Shown here piece by piece: positions 54,205-61,222 of a stretch of 64,000 nt of DNA. Made by a program: the position numbers and the translations under genes. Origin of the DNA: DASXMT01 sp963803065. GTDB lineage: Bacteria > Actinomycetota > Acidimicrobiia > Acidimicrobiales > RAAP-2. The stretch lies in NCBI GenBank assembly GCA_963803065.1, contig CAWDKW010000002.1, forward strand, positions 186,001 to 250,000. Reading direction: 5' to 3'. The notes under the pieces were generated by a model. It ran no database searches and was not told the origin of the DNA. It saw nothing but the letters and a program-made list of their open reading frames with translations. The stretch's first letter is position 1, and each line of letters begins with the position of its first letter.

Positions 54205-54711
54205 TCACGTGAGCGGCTGCTTCCACGCCGAGGCGTCGACCCGGGCCACGATCCGCTCGCAGAACTCGCGCAGCTGGTCCAACTCGCTGGGGCTGAACTC
54301 GTCGATCACCAGCTGGCGCACGGCGGCGACATGGGCGGGGGCGCTGGCAACGAGCTTGGCGAAGCCAGCCTCGGTGAGGATGGCGTTCGTGAAACGGCCG
54401 TCGGTCTTGTCCGGCTCCCGCCGCACGAACCCCCACTTCTCCAACCGGGTGACGAGATGAGACAGGCGCGACAATGACGCGTTGGTCAAGATCGCCAATT
54501 CGCTCATCCGAAGGGTGCCGTCGGGTTCCTCGGACAGGCGGGCGAGGGCGTGGTACTCGATGAAACTCAGGTCCGAGTCCCGCTCCAGCTGACATTCCAG
54601 CGCCCAACCCAGCTTGTGCATGGTCGATGCCACGGCTCGCCACCCCCGCTCCTCATCCGCGGTGAGCCACCGCACCTGCCTCGCCGCTGCCGATCGTCTC
54701 GTCCGTGCCAT
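54205..54711 (-). CDS. MarR family transcriptional regulator
   Basis: 168 residues. Helical N-terminus, then LSFIEYHALARLSEEPDGTLRMSELAILTNASLSRLSHLVTRLEKWGFVRREPDKTDGRFTNAILTEAG, the MarR winged helix with a DGR wing. The family binds phenolics or oxidants and represses flavin-enzyme genes. Divergent from the LLM monooxygenase; the 101-base gap holds two TTGA-N4-TCAA sites. It also faces the remnant at 54103 with a third matching site. Confidence 0.9.
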   Translation of the reverse strand: MARTRRSAAARQVRWLTADEERGWRAVASTMHKLGWALECQLERDSDLSFIEYHALARLSEEPDGTLRMSELAILTNASLSRLSHLVTRLEKWGFVRREPDKTDGRFTNAILTEAGFAKLVASAPAHVAAVRQLVIDEFSPSELDQLREFCERIVARVDASAWKQPLT

Positions 54712-54742
54712 CCCCGAATGCTACGAGCCGCCCCCTGGCCAG

Positions 54743-54754
54743 TTGACGATTCAA
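54743..54754. promoter_or_regulatory. MarR-type operator, site 2
   Basis: TTGA-CGAT-TCAA dyad, 32-43 bases upstream of the MarR start, probably for autoregulation. Same TTGA-N4-TCAA core as sites 1 and 3. Confidence 0.55.
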
Positions 54755-54774
54755 GCCATCACGTCGTAGAGTAG

Positions 54775-54788
54775 CTTGAACCTTCAAG
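54775..54788. promoter_or_regulatory. MarR-type operator, site 3
   Basis: CTTGAA-CC-TTCAAG, a perfect dyad equal to CTTGA-N4-TCAAG, 25-38 bases upstream of the LLM gene start. Position and similarity to site 1 support control of the LLM gene by MarR. Confidence 0.7.
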
Positions 54789-54812
54789 TTACCAGGCTTT
54801 GTTTGGAGGACC

Positions 54813-55874
54813 ATGACGGCATTTCCGCTGGTCTTCGGCGTCGACACCTTCGGCGACTTGGCGTTCGGCGCCGACGAGAACCCGCTGTCACAGGCCGAGA
54901 CGATCCGTCGGGTGGTCGACGAGGGCGTGCTGGCCGAGGAGGTGGGGCTCGAGTTCTTCGGGATCGGCGAGCACCACACGAGCGACTGGCCGATGCCCGC
55001 CGGTGACGTGGTGCTCGCCGCCATCGCGTCGCGCACCGCCAATATCCATCTTGGCTCGGCCGTGCTCGTGCTCAGCTCCGACGACCCCGTGCGAGTTTTC
55101 CAGCGCTACTCCACCCTGCACGCCATCTCGGGCGGGAGGGCCGAGGTGATCCTCGGAAGAGGCTCCAGCATCGAATCCTTCCCCCTCTTCGGTTACGACC
55201 TCGCTGACTACGAGACCCTCTTCGAGGAGAAGACGCAGTTGTTCGCCGAGCTCCTCAAAGGCGGCCCAGTTTCCTGGCAGGGCACCACCCGCCCAGCCCT
55301 TCGCAACGCCGATGTGGTGCCACACCTGGAGTCGGGCCCGTTCCCGGTGTGGATAGGCGTGGGCGGCAGCCCCGAATCGGTGCTGCGCACAGCCCGTTAC
55401 GGGTTCGGCCTGATGCTGGCCATCATCGGCGGGCCGCCCAGCCGGTTCGTGCCTTTCTCCCAACTGTTCGCGGCGGCGCTCGACAAATACGGCCAGCCCG
55501 CCCGGCCGGTCGGGATCCACGCCCCCGGGCACCTCGCCACGACCGACGAGGAGGCTCGCGACGAGCTGTGGCCCCACTACCTCGACGTCCTCACCCGCGT
55601 CGGCCGTAACCGGGGATGGCCGCCGCCAGACAAAGACCAGTTCCTGCGCGAGACCGGCCCAGACGGTGCATGGCACGTCGGCTCTCCCGACTCGGTCGCC
55701 CGCAAGATCGCCGGCAACCTGCCTGCCCTCGGCGCCTCCCGATTCGACCTCAAATACGGCATGGTCGGCCTCCCGCACGAGACGATTATGCGCACCATCG
55801 AGCTGTACGGCACCAAGGTCGTCCCGCTCGTCCGGGATATGCTCGCCGAGACCGCCCCCGAACCCGCGGCATGA
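54813..55874 (+). CDS. LLM class flavin-dependent monooxygenase
   Basis: 353 residues of the luciferase-like family. LVFGVDTFGDLAFGADENPLSQAE at the start, EFFGIGEHH(TSDWPMPA) with the EHH motif, NIHLGSAVLVLSSDDPVRVFQ and ISGGRAEVILGRGS(SIESFPLFGYD) are typical. It oxidises an organic substrate with FMNH2 supplied by a reductase; the neighbouring remnant may once have been that reductase. ATG at 54813. Regulated, by inference, by the adjacent MarR. Confidence 0.88.
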   Translation: MTAFPLVFGVDTFGDLAFGADENPLSQAETIRRVVDEGVLAEEVGLEFFGIGEHHTSDWPMPAGDVVLAAIASRTANIHLGSAVLVLSSDDPVRVFQRYSTLHAISGGRAEVILGRGSSIESFPLFGYDLADYETLFEEKTQLFAELLKGGPVSWQGTTRPALRNADVVPHLESGPFPVWIGVGGSPESVLRTARYGFGLMLAIIGGPPSRFVPFSQLFAAALDKYGQPARPVGIHAPGHLATTDEEARDELWPHYLDVLTRVGRNRGWPPPDKDQFLRETGPDGAWHVGSPDSVARKIAGNLPALGASRFDLKYGMVGLPHETIMRTIELYGTKVVPLVRDMLAETAPEPAA

Positions 55875-55981
55875 CAGCAACCGTTCTCGTACGTCCGGGG
55901 CCGATCGTGGCGCAGGAGTCCGAGAGGCCTGATGGTGCTGCGACATCGAGGGCTTGATGGGCCAAACCAGCGGGCCTACGT

Positions 55982-55992
55982 TTGAACCTCAA
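55982..55992. promoter_or_regulatory. Imperfect MarR-type site
   Basis: TTGA-ACC-TCAA has the same arms as sites 1-3 but a three-base spacer. It lies about 100 bases upstream of the hexapeptide-repeat gene. It may be a weaker site or chance. Confidence 0.3.
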
Positions 55993-56092
55993 GTGATGCC
56001 AGAGAACCATTGTGCCCGGTCGCCGGCCCCGGTCTGCGCTGCCATGTTCGCAACATCGCCGCGCCAGACCACGCCCCGCCAGGTTCCCACCG

Positions 56093-57142
56093 GTGAGCAA
56101 GCGACTCGCCAGCACAGCCGACCTCGAGGGGTCAGACGCTCCGGATATCGCATCGTCCGCCGTTGTGATCGGCCAGCCCGCCGTAGGCGCACGATCCCTC
56201 CTCTCCGAGGGGGCCGTGGTGCGAGCTGCCGGCGGTGCCGTGACCATCGGGGCGGGCTCAGCGGTGATCGAGAACTGCGTGGTCATCGGCACCGCCGCGA
56301 AGCCTACGGCGATCGGCCGCCGAACCGTCTTCGGTCATCGGTGCCTCGTGGTCGGCGCGACCGTCGGCGACTTATGCGAGATCGGCAACGCCTCCGTCCT
56401 CATGCCTGGCAGCCGGCTGGGTGACCGCGTCTTCCTCGGCGAGGGCACCGTGGTTCCGCCCGGCGCGGAGCTCCCCGGCGACGTGGTCGCCGTCGGCCGT
56501 CCCGCCCGAATCATCCGTACCGCATCGGAAGCGGACTTCGACCGCCTCCGCGGGCTGCGCGGCGGCGATCTGACGCTCCCACCAAACACGTTCACCACCG
56601 TCCAACCGACACTGGAGGGCCTCGGTATGGGTCAGCTATACGACTACCGCGGTGTTACACCGACCATTGCTGCCTCGGCGGTGCTGTTCCCCACCGCCGA
56701 GATCACCGGCGACGTCGTCGTCGGCGAACGCAGCATTATCGCTGCTGGAGTAAAGATCATCGGCGACTCCCATGGCCCGGTGCGGATCGGCAGCGACGTG
56801 CAAATTCTGGAGAACACTGTCTTGCACCTTCTTCCTGACAACCAGCTGTTCATCGACGACGGCGTCACCATCGGGCCGGGCGCCATGATCCACGGCTGTC
56901 ACATCGGTGCCGGCTCGGTCGTCGAGCCTGGCGCAATCGTCTGCGATGGCAGTGCGATCGGCGCCGGCTGCGTCGTCCGGACCGGGGCCGTCGTCAAACA
57001 GCGCTCTCGCTTCTCGGACCGCGTTGAGATCGACGGCCTTCCAGCCACCGAGATCCGCACGATAGAAGCGCCCGACCGACCAGGTTGGGCGCTCGCGAGC
57101 GACGACCTTCCGACCCTGACCGGAGGCGGGGCGCCGCGATGA
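56093..57142 (+). CDS. Tandem left-handed beta-helix (gamma-carbonic-anhydrase-like) protein
   Basis: 349 residues, two hexapeptide-repeat domains of about 165 residues. Domain 1 (about 15-150) is rich in VGxxSxxxxG-type turns and keeps GH at His82 but has Ile65 and Val87 where carbonic anhydrase-like proteins have histidines. Domain 2 (about 190-330) has His245 and His267 (HGC) but Pro262 where the third histidine should be. Spacing in both is identical (17 and 5 residues). The GTG at 56093 is chosen for frame and domain start. The domain is gamma-CA or PaaY-like; the activity is unknown. Follows the LLM gene on the same strand. Confidence 0.78.
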   Translation: MSKRLASTADLEGSDAPDIASSAVVIGQPAVGARSLLSEGAVVRAAGGAVTIGAGSAVIENCVVIGTAAKPTAIGRRTVFGHRCLVVGATVGDLCEIGNASVLMPGSRLGDRVFLGEGTVVPPGAELPGDVVAVGRPARIIRTASEADFDRLRGLRGGDLTLPPNTFTTVQPTLEGLGMGQLYDYRGVTPTIAASAVLFPTAEITGDVVVGERSIIAAGVKIIGDSHGPVRIGSDVQILENTVLHLLPDNQLFIDDGVTIGPGAMIHGCHIGAGSVVEPGAIVCDGSAIGAGCVVRTGAVVKQRSRFSDRVEIDGLPATEIRTIEAPDRPGWALASDDLPTLTGGGAPR

Positions 57143-57219
57143 CGACGACCAGCGCGCTGACCACCTCGATACGCGCCGTCGAGAATCCGACCCCGCACCC
57201 AACCTCATAGGGCTCCATC

Positions 57220-58140
57220 ATGTCCTCGATATGGCCGGCACTCCCCTACGACGAATGGCACGCCACCTGCGACACGCTGCACGCCCACACCCAAGTGCTC
57301 GGCAAGCTGGCCGCAGCCCTCGCGCCGCCCGAGCCGCAGCTCCAACACGCTGCCCTCCGCCTCAGCGCACGGGGGTGGGAGACCCTCCCACTGCCCGTCC
57401 CCGACAGGTCCGGCGCACTTGTCGTCGCGCTCGACCTGCACACCCATCACGCCGTCGCCGAGCACAGCGACGGTCGAGTCCACCGCATCGCTTTGGGACC
57501 CGACCGACCCGTCGCCGAAGTCGCCCGCCATCTGCTCGACGCGGTCACGGACCTTGTCGGTCCGGTCATGATCGACCTCAAACCACAGGAAACCCCCTGG
57601 CACACCCCGCTCGATGAGGACTACGAACACAGCACCTACGACGCTGCCCAGTCGGCCAATTACTTTGCCGCTGCCACCCAGGCTGCGCTGGTGCTCGCTG
57701 CCGTGCGCGCCCCATATCGTGGCCGCACGACCCCGGTCAACGCATGGTGGGGGACTTTCGACCTGGCCGTAAGCATATTTTCCGGGCGCGCCGTGGACCC
57801 ACCGTCGACCGACTTCATCATGCGCAACTCCGCCAACGCGCAACAGATCGAAGTGGGCTGGTGGCCGGGCGACACCCGCTACCCACGCGCCGCCTTTTTC
57901 GCCTTCGCCTTCCCTGCACCCGAGGGCATCGACCGGGCGAACCTCTCTCCGTCCGGCGGCCGATGGGACCCCGAAATGAAGGAGTACCTCCTCGACTGGG
58001 ACGACGTACGGATCGAGCCCGACCCGCACCGGGCCGCGCTCGACTTCGGACTGTCGGCCATCCGACACGCCTGCCTCGTCTGCGACTGGGATCCCGCTCT
58101 GGCAGAAAGCGCCCAGGGAGTCCCCCCGCCGGTCAGCTAG
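57220..58140 (+). CDS. DUF5996 family protein
   Basis: 306 residues. WPALPYDEWHATCDTLHAHTQVLGKLAAALAPPEPQLQHAALRLSARGWETLPLP is the hallmark N-terminus of DUF5996, with a later NAWWGTFDLAVSIFSGR and GWWPGDTRYPRAAFFAFAFPAPEG. The family is common in actinobacteria, has no known activity and shows no membrane segments. It follows the hexapeptide gene by 77 bases and may share its transcript. Confidence 0.8.
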   Translation: MSSIWPALPYDEWHATCDTLHAHTQVLGKLAAALAPPEPQLQHAALRLSARGWETLPLPVPDRSGALVVALDLHTHHAVAEHSDGRVHRIALGPDRPVAEVARHLLDAVTDLVGPVMIDLKPQETPWHTPLDEDYEHSTYDAAQSANYFAAATQAALVLAAVRAPYRGRTTPVNAWWGTFDLAVSIFSGRAVDPPSTDFIMRNSANAQQIEVGWWPGDTRYPRAAFFAFAFPAPEGIDRANLSPSGGRWDPEMKEYLLDWDDVRIEPDPHRAALDFGLSAIRHACLVCDWDPALAESAQGVPPPVS

Positions 58141-58431
58141 GAGGGCGACCCGAACCGCCCGAGCTGGGGGGAAGTGCATCGGACCGACGAGGGAGTCCAT
58201 ACTGCGACTGAGCGCTGATGCTCGGTTCTCGACGGGGCATTCGCCAACAGTCACGTGCTCGGCAAGCGACACCGATCCACCGATGCCAAGACACGGTACG
58301 GCAATAGAGTACCGACACGCCTAGGGTGAGGCGCCGAAGGTCGATGGTCAGAGACTGCCCGGGGGAGTTCGCCATGCGATATGGGCATGACGTCATAAGA
58401 AGGGCGTGAGCCGCTGAGGGCCGGCCAGCCC

Positions 58432-61152
58432 ATGTCAGGGCGTAACACGACGGCGGCCGCCGCGGTCGTCTCCGTGGCGGCCGTCCTCGCCGTCCAGTTC
58501 CTCCTCTTCCCGATGCCCGTCGGGGTGTGGATCCAGGGCGCCGTGCTCGGCCTGCTCGGCTCCCTCATGGCGGTCGGGCTCGGCCTCACCTACCGCCTGA
58601 ACAAGGTCATCAACTTCGCCCAGGGCGATCTCGGCACCGCCCCCGCCGTGCTGGCCATCGGCCTGGTGGCCTTCTCGGGCGTCAACTACTTCGTCGGGCT
58701 GGCCACCGGCCTGGTGGCCTCGGTGCTCTTGACCGCGATCGCCGAGCTGGCCGTGATTCGGCGCTTCCGACGCTCGCCGCGCCTCATTCTCACGGTGGCC
58801 ACCATCGGGTTGTCCCAGCTCCTCGTGGTGGCCAGCCTGCTAATCCCCCGTCTCTGGGGCCAGACGCCGATCTCGAGCGCGGTGGTGTCGTTCCCATGGC
58901 ACCTCGCCTGGCACATCACCCCCGTTGTCTTCGACGCCAACGACCTGGTGTCGGTGATCGTGTCGGTTGGCTGCCTGGCCGCGGTGTCGCTGTGGTTCAC
59001 CCGCAGCGACATCGGGATCGCCGTGCAGGCGGCAGGAGACCGGCGGGACCGCGCCTCCATGCTCGGCATCCCTGTCGGGCGCCTGCAGACGATCATCTGG
59101 GTGGTGGCAGGCGTCCTCTCCTTCGTGTCCATCTTCTTCCAGGCGACCATCCTCGGGCTTCCGCTCGACCCCACCTACGGGCTGACTGCGCTGGTCACGG
59201 CCCTGGCCGCCGTCGCCCTGGGCAACTTCGCCGAGCTGCCCGTGATCGCCGCCGCGGCCGTCGCCCTCGGGATCTTGCAGCAGGGCGTGGCATGGGACGA
59301 CCCGACCAATCCCGCACTCGGGATGGCCGTCCTGGCCGCCGTCGTCTTCGCCGCCATAGCCGTGCGCCAAGTGCTCGGCCGCCGCACCGACCGCGAGGCC
59401 GAGTCGACGCTGGCGCTGGCAGGCAGCGTGCGCGACCTCCCTACCGCCGCCCGCGACCTCACCGAGGTGCGGGTCGGAACCCCCGTGGGCGCGCTCGTGG
59501 CCTTCGCCGCCGTCGCCACGCTGCCCGTGTGGATGGGTCCGGGCGAGCTGATCCGCACCTCTGCCCTGGTGGTGCTGGCCATCGTCGGCTGCTCCATCGT
59601 CGTGCTCACCGGCTGGTCGGGCCAGGTCAGCCTGGGCCAGATGTCCTTCGCCGCCGTCGGGGCCGTGATCGGCACGGTGGCGTTGGTCGACTGGCACTGG
59701 GACCTGAGCCTCGCCCTCCTGCTCGCCGGTGCGACGGCGGCGGCCGTGGCCGTCGCTGTCGGTCTCCCCACCCTGCGCCTCGACGGCATGTTCGCCGCCG
59801 TCACGACCCTCGCCTTTGCCCTCGCCGCCTCGGGCTACCTGCTTGTGCCGGCCGAGTTCTCCTGGATCCCCCAGGGCCAGATCGGCACGCCGTACCTCTT
59901 CGGGCTCTCCCTTACGTCCGAGGCCGCGGTCTTCGAGCTATGCCTCGGAGTGCTGGTGCTCGTCCTCATCGCGCTGCACGGCCTGCGCCACAGCCGGGCC
60001 GGCCGCGTCTTACGCGCCCTCCCCACCAACCAGCGGGCGGCGTCCGGCTACGGGGTGCGTGTCCTATGGTCCAAGCTCACCGCGTTCGCCATCTCGGGCT
60101 TCGTTGCCGGGCTGGCCGGCTGCCTCTTCGTCGTGGTGAACCAGTCCTACCCGGAGACGTCGTTCCTGGTCCCGATCAGCCTCGTCGTCTTCACCGCCAC
60201 CGCCGTCGGTGGGCTCGGCTCGGCCCTCGGCGCCATCCTCGGTGCCGCACTGGTCGAGGGCAGCACGATCTATCTCCCACCGAGCTGGCAGCTCTTCCCC
60301 GCCGGCCTTGGGGTGCTCCTCGTCCTCATCCTCTTCCCCCGAGGGCTTGCCGGTCTCTGCTACGACCTGCGCAACCGGGTCGTCGACGTCCTGGTGCGGC
60401 GCAAGGGGGACAGCCGCGGCGGGACTCGGCGGCCCCGTGCAGCCGGTGCCAGCGCCGTGAACCGGCTCGCCAAGCTCGGCGCCGGGGCCTCGCTGTTCCC
60501 CCTGGGGGTCCTCCTCGCGATCGAGCTGCTGGACCAGGCCACCCAGAGCGCCTTCAACGTGCTGACGCCGAACATCCGCGACGCGTTCCACCTCACCAAT
60601 GCCGGCATCCTGCTCATCGTGGCGATCGCCGGCGCGGCGGCCCTCGCCTGCACGCTCCCCATCGCCGTCTTGGCTGACCGCACGAACCGGGTGCGCATCG
60701 CGCTGATCGGCGCCCTTGTCGGCGCCGCCTTCTCCATCGGACTCGGATTGGCCCAAGCCGTGGTGGTGGCCACCATCATGCTGGTCGGCGTCTCCATGGG
60801 GCAGGCCGTGATCTTCCCCACCCACAACTCCCTGCTGGCCGACTACTACCCCGTCCCGGCCCGTCCCCGCATCTACTCGACGCACCGCTCGGGTATCAGC
60901 ATCGGCGCCATCGTCGGCGTCCTGCTCGGCGCCGGGCTGGCCGCCGTCTGGTCGTGGCGCGCCCCGTTCTTCTTCTTCGCCGTCCCCATCGTGCTCGTGG
61001 TCCTGGTCGGTCTGCGCCTGCGCGAACCGCGCCGGGGCCGACACGAGCAGGTCGAGCTGAGCAAGCAGATACTCGGCTCGGAGCGGGGGCAAGCCGCCCC
61101 CTTGGGCGACATGTCGGTGGAGGCGTCCGGCGCGGGCGCACCTTGGTCGTGA
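58432..61152 (+). CDS. LivH-LivM permease fusion ending in the N-half of an MFS transporter
   Basis: 906 residues. Residues about 20-320 are a LivH-like permease (GLGLTYRLNKVINFAQGDLGTAPAVLA, ALGNFAEL). Residues about 350-640 are LivM-like (GWSGQVSLGQMSFAAVGA, RALPTNQRAASGYGV, AVGGLGSALGAILGAALVEG). Residues about 685-870 are six helices of an MFS transporter (NVLTPNIRDAFHLTNAG, LADRTNRVRIAL, GISIGAIVGVLLG), ending REPRRGRHEQ before the frame fails at TGA 61150. The stop is probably a frameshift: one base over, DPLDIPVEAPPSLGEAWRTVW continues into the C-half. LivHM carries amino acids or amides across the membrane. Confidence 0.82.
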   Translation: MSGRNTTAAAAVVSVAAVLAVQFLLFPMPVGVWIQGAVLGLLGSLMAVGLGLTYRLNKVINFAQGDLGTAPAVLAIGLVAFSGVNYFVGLATGLVASVLLTAIAELAVIRRFRRSPRLILTVATIGLSQLLVVASLLIPRLWGQTPISSAVVSFPWHLAWHITPVVFDANDLVSVIVSVGCLAAVSLWFTRSDIGIAVQAAGDRRDRASMLGIPVGRLQTIIWVVAGVLSFVSIFFQATILGLPLDPTYGLTALVTALAAVALGNFAELPVIAAAAVALGILQQGVAWDDPTNPALGMAVLAAVVFAAIAVRQVLGRRTDREAESTLALAGSVRDLPTAARDLTEVRVGTPVGALVAFAAVATLPVWMGPGELIRTSALVVLAIVGCSIVVLTGWSGQVSLGQMSFAAVGAVIGTVALVDWHWDLSLALLLAGATAAAVAVAVGLPTLRLDGMFAAVTTLAFALAASGYLLVPAEFSWIPQGQIGTPYLFGLSLTSEAAVFELCLGVLVLVLIALHGLRHSRAGRVLRALPTNQRAASGYGVRVLWSKLTAFAISGFVAGLAGCLFVVVNQSYPETSFLVPISLVVFTATAVGGLGSALGAILGAALVEGSTIYLPPSWQLFPAGLGVLLVLILFPRGLAGLCYDLRNRVVDVLVRRKGDSRGGTRRPRAAGASAVNRLAKLGAGASLFPLGVLLAIELLDQATQSAFNVLTPNIRDAFHLTNAGILLIVAIAGAAALACTLPIAVLADRTNRVRIALIGALVGAAFSIGLGLAQAVVVATIMLVGVSMGQAVIFPTHNSLLADYYPVPARPRIYSTHRSGISIGAIVGVLLGAGLAAVWSWRAPFFFFAVPIVLVVLVGLRLREPRRGRHEQVELSKQILGSERGQAAPLGDMSVEASGAGAPWS

Positions 61153-61222
61153 TCCCCTCGACATCCCCGTCGAGGCCCCACCCTCGCTCGGCGAGGCCTG
61201 GCGCACGGTCTGGAAGATCGGC

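Noticed and set aside
58294..58314. CGGTAC / GTACCG inverted repeat before the fused transporter gene
   Set aside because: Six-base arms with a 9-base spacer, over 100 bases from the start and no similarity to other sites in the window; too weak to call an operator.
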